Positions 9,334 through 18,642 are shown, counted from the first letter of the stretch. The stretch is 64,000 nt of DNA from Vibrio sp. DW001 (GCF_029016285.1 NZ_CP091976.1:1426001-1490000); one strand, 5' to 3'. Notes: a model not told the origin generated them from the sequence alone. Translations and numbers: made by a program.

Positions 9334-10646
9334 ATAACATAATCAGTATCGTTCTGTTGACCCTTTTGGTTTCTACCGCTCAAGCGCAAACCGATCTATT
9401 GGACACGACGAAACAAGTTCGTGTCGAAGAAAATGTCGCTAATTTAAACAGGGAGCAGTCCTTTAAAGCCCAAGAGCAGGCGTTGGTTCAACTACGCGAT
9501 GAGCTGTTAGCAAAACGTGCGACTTTACAAACCAATATAGAGCGAATCAGCGACCAATTTAGCCATAATGAACAAGTTCTAGCGGAGACAGAAAAAAAGC
9601 TTCATTTAGAGTCTGGCAGCTTAGGTGAACTTTTTGGTGTGGTTAGGCAGGTAGCCAAAGAGTTTCAATTCGTCCAGAAACACTCAATAACCGCAATTGG
9701 AGAAGCCAGTTCTTTAAGCGCAGTCGACGCTATCGTTGCCGCAAAAACGTTACCTTCCAAGTCTCAATTATATTCACTTTGGCATGCGTTTGAACGCCAG
9801 TTAGAAGTGGGCTCAACGATTACCGAGTTAGAGGTACCGTACGTTCTACCTGATGGTGTTGTCACAAGTAAAGACGTTGTGCGTATCGGTTCATTTGGGT
9901 TGTTAGACAATGGTGGTTATTTAGATTGGTCGGGTGAACAAAGAGGCGCTAAGCCTTATCAAGTTCAACCTCAATATCTACCTCAGGTTGGCCTCGCTGA
10001 GGTGAACACGGCATTGTTCGTCTTCGACCCATCTGGTGGCAAGTTACTAGAGCAACTTTCATTGACGCCGACCATAAAGGAAAGAGTCGAGCAAGGTGGC
10101 GCAATCGGTAAAGTGATATTGGTACTGCTGTCCATTGGTCTGCTCATCGGCTTGGTTCAAGGGACGTTCCTATTTATAAGCCGACACAACATTAACGCTC
10201 AACTGAAAGACAAAGATACCATAGGAAATAATGCACTAGGTCGAGTCTTAGGAGTGTACAAGTATGATCAGTCACCCAACGTAGAAGCATTAGAACTGCG
10301 CCTATATGAGACGATTTTAGACGAGCAACAGAAGTTAGATCGAGGCCTTTCTATGCTCAAACTCCTTGCTGCTTTATCACCCATGTTAGGTCTGCTCGGC
10401 ACGGTGACAGGGATGATAGAAACATTCCAAGTGATTACTCAGTTTGGCAATACAGATCCACGAATGATGGCATCCGGTATCTCTACTGCACTCATTACAA
10501 CCGTACTTGGCTTAGTCGCTGCCATGCCACTGTTGTTTATGCACAATGTACTAAGCTCACAAGCCGAAAACGTACGAACACTGTTAGAAAAACAGGGCGT
10601 TGGCCTAGTGGCACAACGCGCTGAACAAGATTTAGGGCAGAGCTAA
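9330..10646 (+). CDS. ttpC: TtpC-like MotA/TolQ/ExbB-domain protein
   Basis: This 438-residue protein has a signal-like N-terminus (residues 1-19), a coiled-coil periplasmic part (about 30-100), and a folded periplasmic region. Its C-terminus is a MotA/TolQ/ExbB proton channel domain (about 260-430) with the motif SPMLGLLGTVTGMIETFQ and a last hydrophobic helix. That architecture matches TtpC, a component of the Vibrio TonB2 system that is needed together with ExbB2, ExbD2 and TonB2. The order DUF3450, ttpC, exbB, exbD, tonB, TPR is the canonical one. Linkage to a receptor and Fhu-type importer in the same gene run is the notable part. Confidence 0.9.
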   Translation: MNNIISIVLLTLLVSTAQAQTDLLDTTKQVRVEENVANLNREQSFKAQEQALVQLRDELLAKRATLQTNIERISDQFSHNEQVLAETEKKLHLESGSLGELFGVVRQVAKEFQFVQKHSITAIGEASSLSAVDAIVAAKTLPSKSQLYSLWHAFERQLEVGSTITELEVPYVLPDGVVTSKDVVRIGSFGLLDNGGYLDWSGEQRGAKPYQVQPQYLPQVGLAEVNTALFVFDPSGGKLLEQLSLTPTIKERVEQGGAIGKVILVLLSIGLLIGLVQGTFLFISRHNINAQLKDKDTIGNNALGRVLGVYKYDQSPNVEALELRLYETILDEQQKLDRGLSMLKLLAALSPMLGLLGTVTGMIETFQVITQFGNTDPRMMASGISTALITTVLGLVAAMPLLFMHNVLSSQAENVRTLLEKQGVGLVAQRAEQDLGQS

Positions 10647-10648
10647 AC

Positions 10649-11191
10649 GTGGAGTGGATGAGCCTATTTTCTGACCTTGGCTTTGGGAACGCGTTGGCAC
10701 AATTTATGTCCAAAGGTGGCCCAATACTTTGGTGGTTAGCTTCCCTTATCTTGCTGTTCTGGCTTATTGCCATCGAACGGATGCTCTATCTGTTGGTTAC
10801 GTTTCCCAAAAGGCAAAATGAGTGGTTAAAAAATTGGGGTGCAAGGGGTGACCACCATTCCTGGTACGCACAAAAACAGCGTGACGCATGGGTCAATCAA
10901 GCACACATAGAGCTATTTCAGAATATCAATCTACTTAAATTGATCATCAGTCTGTTTCCAATGCTTGGTTTGCTCGGTACGGTGACAGGAATGATTTCCG
11001 TTTTTGATGTGTTAGCGGTAGAAGGAACGTCGCAACCAAGGTTGATGGCATCGGGTATATCCATGGCGACGTTACCAACAATGGCGGGTATGGTTGCTGC
11101 ATTGGCTGGGGTATTTTGTTATTCCCAACTGTTTGCTGCATTGGAGAAAAGAGAAGTGCATTTAGAGAAGTTAATGAGGAGCCGAACATGA
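10649..11191 (+). CDS. exbB: ExbB proton channel subunit (TonB2 type)
   Basis: This is a short ExbB of 180 residues with three membrane helices. Helix 1 is around residues 24-46 (WWLASLILLFWLIAIERMLYL), and helices 2 and 3 contain LFPMLGLLGTVTGMISVFDVL and ATLPTMAGMVAALAGVF. With ExbD it forms the proton channel that drives TonB. The frame opens with GTG at 10649, two bases after the ttpC stop; an ATG at 10658 behind GGAG is an alternative start. The end overlaps the exbD start by 4 bases. Confidence 0.9.
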   Translation: MEWMSLFSDLGFGNALAQFMSKGGPILWWLASLILLFWLIAIERMLYLLVTFPKRQNEWLKNWGARGDHHSWYAQKQRDAWVNQAHIELFQNINLLKLIISLFPMLGLLGTVTGMISVFDVLAVEGTSQPRLMASGISMATLPTMAGMVAALAGVFCYSQLFAALEKREVHLEKLMRSRT

Positions 11192-11592
11192 GATTAGGTA
11201 GCCGAAAAAAAAATCAAGATGAAGCACAGATAGATATGACGTCGATGCTCGATATCGTATTTATTATGCTGATTTTTTTTATTGTCACCAGCTCTTTTGT
11301 TAAAGAATCAGGTATCGAGGTTAATCGACCTCAAGCCTCTAACACCGTTAGTCAAAAAGAAGCGGGTATCTTCATTGCTATTACCGCCAATAACGAGATC
11401 TTTATCGACAAGCGTATCGTAGACAAAGAGAGAGTACAGGCTAACTTAGAGCAGCTTTTAACCGATCAACCTAACACGTCGGTGGTGATTCAGGCCGATG
11501 AATTTGCGTTTAACGGTACGGTAATTTCGGTTATGGACTCAGCCAAGGGTGCCGGCATTGTTAATATTGCTTTAGCGACGGAGCGGAAATAG
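11188..11592 (+). CDS. exbD: ExbD energy-transducing subunit
   Basis: This 134-residue protein has one N-terminal membrane helix preceded by the conserved DEAQIDMTSMLDIVFIMLIFFIV segment, whose aspartate (in MLDIVF) is the proton-carrying residue of ExbD/TolR proteins. A periplasmic domain of about 90 residues follows. I chose the ATG at 11188 because it sits behind a GAGG ribosome binding site and overlaps the exbB stop as ATGA. A longer in-frame extension back to 11116 would lie entirely inside exbB. It ends directly before the tonB start. Confidence 0.92.
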   Translation: MRLGSRKKNQDEAQIDMTSMLDIVFIMLIFFIVTSSFVKESGIEVNRPQASNTVSQKEAGIFIAITANNEIFIDKRIVDKERVQANLEQLLTDQPNTSVVIQADEFAFNGTVISVMDSAKGAGIVNIALATERK

Positions 11593-12267
11593 ATGCTTCG
11601 CTTCTTAATGGCGCTGCCACTCGCGTTATTCATAAGCTATGGCCTTATGGGTTTGATGGCGTGGATGGTGGATCTCAATACCATAGAGAGCAAGCCAAAA
11701 AATGCGTCGATACGATTTGATTTCTTTATGAACGAAACTGAGCAGCTAAGCCAACGGAAAAGCCGTGAGCTCCCTAAACCGCCGGAAATGAAGCCGTTAC
11801 CTCCCGAACAGGCATTGGCTCAGCCTCAACAAGATGTCTTCTTGAATACGCCGACGTTAGCGCCGATTCCAGAAGTAAACTTAGCTCTATCAGTGACAGA
11901 CATGAAATTTGCCGTAGTCGTACCTAGTACTCCAAGTCCCAAGGCCACAAACACTCCATTGGTTCAGCAACCAATATCAGTGAAAATGGGACAAACCCAA
12001 CAACTGATGCCTTTGCATCGTATGAATCCGATCTACCCAAGAAAAGCACTACAGAGAAAAATAGAAGGTTATGTGGTGTTTTCTTTTGATATTGACCGCG
12101 CTGGAAAGCCCCAAAATATTAAGATAGAAGAGTCTTATCCGTCGCGAGTATTTAATCGGGAAGCACTAAAAGCATTGAAACGATGGAAATATCAACCAAT
12201 GATGGTGAATGGATTGGCACAAGTTAGAAGCGGTCAACGAGTAAAACTGGAGTTTAAAATCCAGTGA
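11593..12267 (+). CDS. tonB: TonB energy transducer (TonB2 type)
   Basis: The protein has 224 residues, an N-terminal membrane anchor (about 5-28), and a proline-rich spacer (about 55-130, including RELPKPPEMKPLPPEQ). The C-terminal TonB domain (about 140-224) includes MNPIYPRKALQRKIEGYVVF, a YP motif and a VKLEF end. The short spacer resembles TonB2 more than the longer enterobacterial TonB. It spans the periplasm to contact the TonB box of receptors such as the one at 1892-4063. It abuts exbD and overlaps the TPR gene by 4 bases. Confidence 0.92.
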   Translation: MLRFLMALPLALFISYGLMGLMAWMVDLNTIESKPKNASIRFDFFMNETEQLSQRKSRELPKPPEMKPLPPEQALAQPQQDVFLNTPTLAPIPEVNLALSVTDMKFAVVVPSTPSPKATNTPLVQQPISVKMGQTQQLMPLHRMNPIYPRKALQRKIEGYVVFSFDIDRAGKPQNIKIEESYPSRVFNREALKALKRWKYQPMMVNGLAQVRSGQRVKLEFKIQ

Positions 12268-13445
12268 TGAAACGTAAATCAATCTCAGCACTTTTTCTAG
12301 CGACGGTCTATTGGTTATTCGCGTCGCCTGTTGCGTGGGCGGAATCAAAAGAGTTAACGTATCGCACTGCTCGACAGGTGCAAATTGCCTATGAATTGCA
12401 GCTTAAAGAAAAACCGGATGAAGCGATCACTGTTTTAGCAAATTTGAACCCAAGTGGACAATATGACTTCGCGTATGTCAATCGCATGCTAGGTGGACTT
12501 TATTGGCAAACTCAGCAGCCACTGTTGGCGATCAAAACGTTAACGTTGGCTATCGAACAGAAGGCATTGCCTGCCGTTCAGCATCAAGATACACAACGAA
12601 TGTTAGCCGACATCTTATTGATGGAAGGTCAGTATAAATTGGCAGAATTCCACTACCAAAAGTTATTACCCGCGTATGAACAAGCAGACGATCTGGAATG
12701 GCTATGGCTTCGAATCGCTCAAGCACAATATCAACAGCAGGAGTGGGCGCGAGTCGAGTTGTCGATTGGTCATCAACAACGATATCGTCAACAAGCAAAA
12801 CTTCCGCTGAAAGTGATGCCGCTCAATATGCTGCTTGGGGCCCAGCTTGCACGGAAGAAATGGCAAAATGCAGTGCCAACAGCGTTGTCTTTGAGAATAT
12901 TAGAACCAGACAACTACGTATGGTGGCGTCAACTGATTACGCTCTATATTTACACGCAACAGCAGCAGCAAGCACTGATTACCTTGCAACAGGCGGATCG
13001 TGTGGGGTTTGAGTTGAGTGATCAATATCTGATGTTGATGGCTCAATTGTATGCACAGGATGGGGTTCCAAAGAAAGCGGCACAAACCTATGCAAGGTTA
13101 AAAGGGCTAGACAACAGTGCCACATTGCGGGCCAAACAAGCGGAGTATTGGCAGGCGGCGAAAGAGTGGGATAAGGCTGCCTCTATTTGGCTTAAGGCGG
13201 CACAAATTGACAATAAGTTTTATTGGCAACATGCGCTTTTGTTACTGAAAATGCGGGACCATGAACGGGCACTAATTAGCATTGATAAACTGACTAACCA
13301 GACAAGCCAAATGCTGTTGGCAAAAACACAAGCACTGAGCGCGATCGGACAAAAGGAACAAGCATTACAGGTCGCCACTAAGTTACACAGGATAGAATCG
13401 AGCGAAGAAAGCCTGCGTTGGATTAAATATTTGAGTGAAGATTGA
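12264..13445 (+). CDS. Periplasmic TPR-repeat protein of TonB2-type cluster
   Basis: A signal peptide (residues 1-26, ending AWAES) precedes a 393-residue, helix-rich chain with recurring 34-residue-like units containing A-x-x-x-Y/W patterns, for example QQPLLAIKTLTLAIE, GQYKLAEFHYQKLLPAY and KEWDKAASIWLKAAQ. This is the tetratricopeptide pattern. A TPR protein is a usual last member of TtpC-type TonB clusters, where it is thought to scaffold periplasmic contacts. It is probably the last gene of the long operon; no strong terminator is visible after it. Confidence 0.85.
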   Translation: MMKRKSISALFLATVYWLFASPVAWAESKELTYRTARQVQIAYELQLKEKPDEAITVLANLNPSGQYDFAYVNRMLGGLYWQTQQPLLAIKTLTLAIEQKALPAVQHQDTQRMLADILLMEGQYKLAEFHYQKLLPAYEQADDLEWLWLRIAQAQYQQQEWARVELSIGHQQRYRQQAKLPLKVMPLNMLLGAQLARKKWQNAVPTALSLRILEPDNYVWWRQLITLYIYTQQQQQALITLQQADRVGFELSDQYLMLMAQLYAQDGVPKKAAQTYARLKGLDNSATLRAKQAEYWQAAKEWDKAASIWLKAAQIDNKFYWQHALLLLKMRDHERALISIDKLTNQTSQMLLAKTQALSAIGQKEQALQVATKLHRIESSEESLRWIKYLSED

Positions 13446-13537
13446 TGATCGTCGGTAAAATACGCCTTAAAAGGTATATAATTCTAGGTCATTAATAATT
13501 ATATTGATTCTTTGAAATACGACTTAAGAGGTCCTCG

Positions 13538-13987
13538 ATGTCTTCTATCCAAAATTATATGACGGAACACCACAAGACGTGTGACAACCTATTGGTTGAC
13601 GCTGAAGGTTTATTGGCTGATAAAAATTGGGTTGGGTTTAGTCAAGCTTGGCAGATATTTGAGCAAGAGACGGTGGCGCACTTTACAGCGGAAGAGGAGA
13701 TTCTTTTTCCAGCATTTGAACAAAAAACCGGTATGACGGGTGGCCCGACTATGGTTATGCGTTCAGAACATAGCCAGATTAAAGGGATGTTTGAACAGAT
13801 GAACAACGCCATTCAAGATAAGAACCTAGACAGAGCCATGGGCATAGTTGAAAGCGTCATGTTGTTGATTCAACAGCATAATATGAAAGAAGAACAGATG
13901 CTCTATCCTATGACCGATATGCATTTGCCGAACAATGATGAAGTCGTATCCCAAATGGATAGCCAACTGTCAACTTCTCGAGGTTAA
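13538..13987 (+). CDS. Hemerythrin HHE-domain protein
   Basis: This 149-residue four-helix protein has iron-ligand pairs typical of the HHE cation-binding domain: EHHKTC near residue 10, VAHFTAEEEILFPAF (H-x3-E), RSEHSQIKG and QQHNMKEEQMLYP. Such domains bind a di-iron centre and have been linked to O2, NO or peroxide sensing and to repair of iron centres. The ATG follows an AGAGG site. It is the first gene of a three-gene run with a DUF2249-like protein and a polytopic membrane protein, a combination often seen with nitric oxide stress genes. The role here is inference. Confidence 0.87.
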   Translation: MSSIQNYMTEHHKTCDNLLVDAEGLLADKNWVGFSQAWQIFEQETVAHFTAEEEILFPAFEQKTGMTGGPTMVMRSEHSQIKGMFEQMNNAIQDKNLDRAMGIVESVMLLIQQHNMKEEQMLYPMTDMHLPNNDEVVSQMDSQLSTSRG

Positions 13988-13994
13988 TCGAGCT

Positions 13995-14309
13995 ATGGTT
14001 AATGACGGCACGACAAATGTTCGGTCACCTAATTTGCCAGATATATTCAGGCTCGATGTGAGTATTTTGGAGCCTCCTCACCCTTTAACGGAGATAACCA
14101 AAGTGTTATCTGGTTTGCCGATGGGTGGCCTACTACGTGTTTCACACAGGCGAAAACCCGTACCTCTGTTTGAAATCATCCAATCTAAGTATTCATATCG
14201 ACATGTGGAGGTAGATGAAGGCAAACACTTTATATTTATCTGGCATAGAGATGATGTTGATACAACAGAATACGTGAGGACTCGTAGCAATGAGAATGAC
14301 TGGACTTAA
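13995..14309 (+). CDS. DUF2249-like small protein
   Basis: This protein of 104 residues contains RLDVSILEPPHPLTEITKVL followed by a G-L/M-G-G-x-L-R-V-x-H-R-x-x-P segment and a final strand FIFIWHRDD. That is the pattern of the DUF2249 (TusA-like fold) family: a conserved EPP at the start and a hydrophobic core with HRRKPVPLF. The function is unknown; neighbours in many genomes are hemerythrin and NO-related membrane proteins, as here. I took the ATG at 13995, eight bases after the hemerythrin stop, over an earlier start at 13935 inside that gene. It overlaps the next gene by 20 bases. Confidence 0.72.
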   Translation: MVNDGTTNVRSPNLPDIFRLDVSILEPPHPLTEITKVLSGLPMGGLLRVSHRRKPVPLFEIIQSKYSYRHVEVDEGKHFIFIWHRDDVDTTEYVRTRSNENDWT

Positions 14310-15576
14310 TTTTGATGCCATTCCTAGACTCGATGTTCCACTACGTTTTTATCTTACCGCCCCAATCTTTGCCCTCCTTGGCTCTATTTTACTCATAGAT
14401 CAAGGCAGTCAGATATGGTTGACCCGATGGATGCCTGCTTCACTTGCTATTACGCATTTGTTCGCCTTAGGTGTTATGGCAATGATAATGGTCGGGTCAC
14501 TGTTTCAGATAATGCCTGTGTTATGTGGAGCGCCTATCACCATTGAAAAATCACTGCTGGTGTTACTGCACATGGGGATGATAGCTGGAACCTTAACACT
14601 CGCCGCCGCGTTTATGGGGTGGGTTAGTTTTGTATTTGGCTTTGTTTTCCTCGGTCTGAGTATCGGTTATTTTGTGCTTACATTGGCATGGGTTTTAATT
14701 AAAAATGCCGGAGGAGAACAGACAAGACTGCCTATTTTATTGGCGGTTTGCTCGTTGGGTTTGCTATTGGTTGCTGGCTTGTTGCTTATCTCTGGCTACT
14801 TATGGGGAATTCAACCTGCCGTGGGTAAAGCGTTAACCAATTTTCATGCGAGTATTGGTATCTTTGGCTGGGTGCTGCTACTTGTGATGGCCGTCAGCTT
14901 TCAAGTTATTCCTATGTTTCATGTCACCCCGGTCTTCCCCAAAGTTTGGCGTAATACACTCGTCTTTGGTGCCGTATTTTCGCTGGTCATGATGACGTTG
15001 GCTACCTTCGCAGGATTTGACCTCTATTATGTCAGTGTGTTTAACGCTTTAGTTGGTATTGCTTACGCTGTAGTTGGCAGTGTTCAGCTTAGTAAGCGAA
15101 GAAGAAAACTGCCCGATGTGGTGGTCAACTATTGGCGAGTGGGTTACGGTTGCCTTGCCATTGGCTGTTTGTTTATTATCGCCCTGCCTTATTTCCCTGC
15201 GGAAATAAAGGGAAAACTAGAGGTTCTGTTAGGGTTGGTTATTGCTCTTGGTTTTATTTTTGGTGTAATACAAGGAATGCTGCTCAAAATTGTCCCTTTT
15301 CTGATCACGTTACACCTGCAGAAAGTCGCGATGGCGAATCCCGCTTCTATGATGATGTTGCCCGATCACTACAGCTTGATTAGTCGAAAGCAAGGTAAGT
15401 TGCAGTACTGGCTATACTTAGCCGTCTTATTATCGATTGTGATTAGTTTTTTTGTACCACAAATTACCATCAGCATTGGTGTCTGTATCATGTTGAATTG
15501 GATATGTATTGGCTATAATTTGCTAAGAGCATTTATTCTACACTCGAAACTAAGAGAAAAAATGCATGCTGCGTAA
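14290..15576 (+). CDS. Polytopic membrane protein, NnrS/heme-copper-oxidase-like
   Basis: The 428-residue chain is almost entirely hydrophobic, with roughly 11-12 membrane helices. Histidines are placed inside helices at THLFALGVMAMIMVGSLFQI, LLHMGMIAG, NFHASIGIFGW, MFHVTPVF and ITLHLQK. This spacing recalls NnrS or a reduced heme-copper-oxidase-like subunit, but I do not recognise a specific family with certainty. The gene is translationally coupled to the DUF2249-like gene. In context with hemerythrin it is likely part of a response to nitric oxide or low oxygen; this is inference. Confidence 0.6.
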   Translation: MRMTGLNFDAIPRLDVPLRFYLTAPIFALLGSILLIDQGSQIWLTRWMPASLAITHLFALGVMAMIMVGSLFQIMPVLCGAPITIEKSLLVLLHMGMIAGTLTLAAAFMGWVSFVFGFVFLGLSIGYFVLTLAWVLIKNAGGEQTRLPILLAVCSLGLLLVAGLLLISGYLWGIQPAVGKALTNFHASIGIFGWVLLLVMAVSFQVIPMFHVTPVFPKVWRNTLVFGAVFSLVMMTLATFAGFDLYYVSVFNALVGIAYAVVGSVQLSKRRRKLPDVVVNYWRVGYGCLAIGCLFIIALPYFPAEIKGKLEVLLGLVIALGFIFGVIQGMLLKIVPFLITLHLQKVAMANPASMMMLPDHYSLISRKQGKLQYWLYLAVLLSIVISFFVPQITISIGVCIMLNWICIGYNLLRAFILHSKLREKMHAA

Positions 15577-15681
15577 GCAGTGGATTTTAAAATTAAAGCC
15601 GCTACACTGTGCGACAATTAACATGTTTTAAATATCGTGAGCTATGGTGCCCGCGATTTAACAATTTACTAGAGACGGACA

Positions 15682-16875
15682 ATGTCATTTTCTAAGCTTG
15701 GATTAAGCGATCCTATCCTAAAAGCAGTAGCCGACCTTGGTTACTCCTCTCCAACAACGATTCAAAAACAAGCCATTCCGGTGGTTCTAAAAGGTGAAAA
15801 CCTTATTGCAGCGGCACAAACGGGTACCGGTAAAACAGCAGGTTTTGTTTTACCTATACTGGAGATGCTGAGCAAGGGAGAAACGCAAAAGAAGAAACGT
15901 TTCCGTGCGCTTATTCTTGTTCCAACCCGTGAACTCGCGATTCAGGTAGAAAGCAGTATCGTGCAATACGGTAAACACCTTGGTCTTAAATCTCTGGCGA
16001 TGTATGGTGGCGTTGATTACCATCCTCAAAAACAGGCTCTGATTGATGGCATTGATATTCTGGTGGCAACACCGGGTAGACTGATAGATCTTTACGGTCA
16101 ACATGCTGTCCATTTTGAAGAAGCTGAAATTCTAGTATTGGATGAAGCGGACAGAATGCTGGACATGGGCTTCATCGAAGATATCAATAAGATTATTGGT
16201 CGTCTGCCTAAGAACATCCAAAATCTGCTATTTTCTGCGACGATGTCAAACCCAGTACGCGAATTGGCAAGAACAGCGATTAATGATGCAACAGAGATCG
16301 CGATTACTAAAAATGCGGCGTCTAAAAGTAATATTAAGCAGTGGTTAGTCACGGTAGATAAAGATAAGAAATCGGCGTTGTTAAGCCATATGCTAAACGA
16401 AAACAGTTGGCCTCAAGCGTTGATATTTATTGAAACCAAACATGGCTCCGCCAAGCTGGTTGCACAGTTAGAAAAGCGCGGTATTGCTGCTGAGGCGTTC
16501 CACAGCGGACGAAATCAAGCTTCGCGTGCTCGCGTGCTAGAGGCATTTAAAGATGGTTCAGTTAAGTATCTGGTTGCGACAGGTGTTGCCGCACGTGGTA
16601 TTGATATCGATGACCTTACCTGCGTGATTAACTATGATCTGCCGTATCCTGCTGACGAATATGTGCATAGAATAGGGCGTACAGGCCGTGCCGATGCTCA
16701 AGGTGAAGCAGTTTCATTGGTATCAAGAGACAACTTCAAACACCTTTGCATGATAGAAAGTCGTTTAGGCCACCTGATTGAACGTCGAACAGTCGAAGGT
16801 TTTGTCCCAACAAAAGAGGTGCCGATTTCTATCCTTAATTATGTGCATAAACATAAGAGAGAAGAGAACAGCTAA
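15682..16875 (+). CDS. DEAD-box RNA helicase, RhlE-like
   Basis: This 397-residue helicase has every core motif in order: the Q motif (GYSSPTTIQKQAIP), motif I AAQTGTGKT, Ia PTRELA, Ib ATPGRL, II DEAD, III SAT, IV IFIETK, V ATGVAARGIDI and VI HRIGRTGR. There is a short C-terminal tail without a long basic extension, which fits RhlE or a short paralog better than SrmB or DeaD. It unwinds RNA duplexes in ribosome assembly or mRNA turnover. The gene has its own 105-base upstream region and ends before a hairpin terminator at 16943. Confidence 0.92.
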   Translation: MSFSKLGLSDPILKAVADLGYSSPTTIQKQAIPVVLKGENLIAAAQTGTGKTAGFVLPILEMLSKGETQKKKRFRALILVPTRELAIQVESSIVQYGKHLGLKSLAMYGGVDYHPQKQALIDGIDILVATPGRLIDLYGQHAVHFEEAEILVLDEADRMLDMGFIEDINKIIGRLPKNIQNLLFSATMSNPVRELARTAINDATEIAITKNAASKSNIKQWLVTVDKDKKSALLSHMLNENSWPQALIFIETKHGSAKLVAQLEKRGIAAEAFHSGRNQASRARVLEAFKDGSVKYLVATGVAARGIDIDDLTCVINYDLPYPADEYVHRIGRTGRADAQGEAVSLVSRDNFKHLCMIESRLGHLIERRTVEGFVPTKEVPISILNYVHKHKREENS

Positions 16876-16942
16876 ATAACCACTCTTCTATAATTGATAG
16901 TGATGTGCTTCACAAAAGCTGTTAGAATCGCCCCAAATTTGG

Positions 16943-16967
16943 AAAGCTGGTATCGACCAGCTTTTTT
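16943..16967 (+). terminator. Rho-independent terminator after DEAD-box helicase gene
   Basis: A perfect 9-bp stem (AAAGCTGGT / ACCAGCTTT) with loop ATCG is followed by six T residues. It lies 67 bases after the helicase stop and 30 bases before the YbiT-type gene start. It could also act as an attenuator in the leader of the downstream gene if transcription starts before it. Confidence 0.85.
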
Positions 16968-16996
16968 GTGTAATTAAGAAAACTATTAGGTGTCCC

Positions 16997-18592
16997 GTGC
17001 TTACAACTGCAAACATCACCATGCAATTTGGCGATAAGCCACTATTTGAAAATATCTCCGTTAAATTCGGTAACGGCAATCGCTATGGTTTAATCGGTGC
17101 CAATGGTAGTGGTAAATCGACATTCATGAAGATCCTAAGCGGCGAGCTAGAGCAATCAGGTGGCACCGTTTCTTGTGATCCTAATGAACGCATGGCGAAA
17201 TTAGGCCAGGATCAGTTTGCTTACGAAGATTACACTGTTATTGATACAGTGATAATGGGACACAAAGAACTTTGGAAGATCAAAGAAGAGCGCGATCGAA
17301 TCTATTCGTTACCTGAAATGACGGACGAAGATGGCATGCGTGTAGGCGATCTCGAAACTGAATTTGCCGAGATGGACGGTTATTCTTCTGATGCAAGAGC
17401 TGGGGAGTTGCTGCTTGGGTTAGGTATTCCAGAAGCGCAACATTATGGCTTGATGAGCGAGGTTGCTCCTGGTCTTAAAGTTCGTGTACTTTTGGCGCAG
17501 GTGCTGTTCGCTGAACCTGAAATCATGCTTCTTGACGAACCAACCAACAACTTGGACATGCATACGATTGCTTGGCTAGAAGATATCCTGTTGGCTCGTA
17601 ACTGCACCATGATTATTATTTCCCATGACCGTCACTTCTTAAACTCTGTATGTACTCACATGGCGGACCTTGATTACGGTGAGCTACGTATGTTCCACGG
17701 TAACTACGATGAATATATGTTTGCAGCAGAACAGGCGCGCGATCGTTTGCATGCAGACAACGCGAAGAAAAAAGCGCAAATTGCTGAACTACAAACGTTT
17801 GTTAGCCGTTTCTCTGCGAATGCTTCTAAAGCGAAGCAAGCCACCTCTCGCCAAAAGCAGTTGGACAAAATTCAGCTTGATGCTGTTAAACCATCGAGCC
17901 GCCAATCGCCGTTTATCCGTTTTGAACAAGAGAAAGAGTTGTTCCGTAATGCGTTAGAAGTTGAAGGTTTAAAACAAGGTTATGGTGAAAATATCTTGTT
18001 TAACGGTGTCGACTTGATGGTTGAAGTGGGTGAGCGAATTGCGATTATCGGTGAAAATGGTATCGGTAAATCAACGCTACTAAATACCCTTGCTAGAGCC
18101 ATGGAACCAATGGCTGGTATGATCAAATGGTCTGAAAATAACAACATTGGTTATTATGCTCAGGACCATGCTCATGACTTTGCTGAGGACCTCAATCTGC
18201 TTGATTGGATGGGACAGTGGAAGAATGAAGGCGATGACGAGCAAGTTGTTCGTGGTATTTTAGGTCGTATGCTGTTTTCACAAAACGATATTAAAAAGTC
18301 AGTTAAAGTTATCTCCGGTGGTGAACAAGGCCGTATGCTATTTGGTAAGTTAATCATGCAGAAAGCGAATATATTGCTGATGGATGAACCAACGAACCAT
18401 ATGGATATGGAATCTATAGAAGCACTTAACCTTGCGTTAGAGAACTACAAGGGCACATTGTTCTTCGTTTCCCATGACCGTCAGTTTGTATCGTCAATCG
18501 CTACACGCATTATCGAAATAACGAAAGATGGCGTTAGCGACTTCCACGGTAGCTACGAAGAATACTTAAGTAAACTTGGTGTCAAAGGCTAG
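16997..18592 (+). CDS. ybiT: ABC-F ATPase, YbiT-type translation factor
   Basis: This 531-residue protein has two tandem ABC domains and no membrane segments. Walker A motifs are [10 protein letters not shown] (near residue 36) and [10 protein letters not shown] (near 350). Signatures are [15 protein letters not shown] and [11 protein letters not shown], with Walker B segments [12 protein letters not shown] and [12 protein letters not shown]. An inter-domain linker (about 235-300) contains [13 protein letters not shown]. Length and residues match E. coli YbiT (530) closely. ABC-F proteins act on ribosomes at the E-site. The start is GTG at 16997, since the second residues ([11 protein letters not shown]) line up with YbiT. 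A strong terminator follows. Confidence 0.93.
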   Translation: MLTTANITMQFGDKPLFENISVKFGNGNRYGLIGANGSGKSTFMKILSGELEQSGGTVSCDPNERMAKLGQDQFAYEDYTVIDTVIMGHKELWKIKEERDRIYSLPEMTDEDGMRVGDLETEFAEMDGYSSDARAGELLLGLGIPEAQHYGLMSEVAPGLKVRVLLAQVLFAEPEIMLLDEPTNNLDMHTIAWLEDILLARNCTMIIISHDRHFLNSVCTHMADLDYGELRMFHGNYDEYMFAAEQARDRLHADNAKKKAQIAELQTFVSRFSANASKAKQATSRQKQLDKIQLDAVKPSSRQSPFIRFEQEKELFRNALEVEGLKQGYGENILFNGVDLMVEVGERIAIIGENGIGKSTLLNTLARAMEPMAGMIKWSENNNIGYYAQDHAHDFAEDLNLLDWMGQWKNEGDDEQVVRGILGRMLFSQNDIKKSVKVISGGEQGRMLFGKLIMQKANILLMDEPTNHMDMESIEALNLALENYKGTLFFVSHDRQFVSSIATRIIEITKDGVSDFHGSYEEYLSKLGVKG

Positions 18593-18614
18593 CCACAAAC
18601 CAAATGAACCAAGT

Positions 18615-18642
18615 AAAAAAGAGCCCAGTAGGGCTCTTTTTT
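18615..18642. terminator. Bidirectional terminator (copy 1)
   Basis: The stem GAGCCC / GGGCTC with loop AGTA is flanked by six A on the left and six T on the right, so it can terminate transcription from both sides. It serves the ybiT-type gene on the plus strand and the LysR gene on the minus strand. An identical 28-base copy is at 23985-24012. Confidence 0.92.

Noticed and set aside
11116..11187. Longer ExbD start inside exbB
   Set aside because: The ATG at 11188 has a GAGG site and the typical 4-base overlap; the extension lies wholly within exbB and is not ExbD-like.
13446..13537. FNR or NsrR site upstream of the hemerythrin gene
   Set aside because: TTGATTCTTTGAAA is only a partial match to TTGAT-N4-ATCAA and no NsrR-like palindrome is visible.
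16895..16920. CRP-like TGATG-TCACA motif before the ybiT-type gene
   Set aside because: The first half is TGATG instead of TGTGA with wrong spacing; no functional reason for cAMP control.
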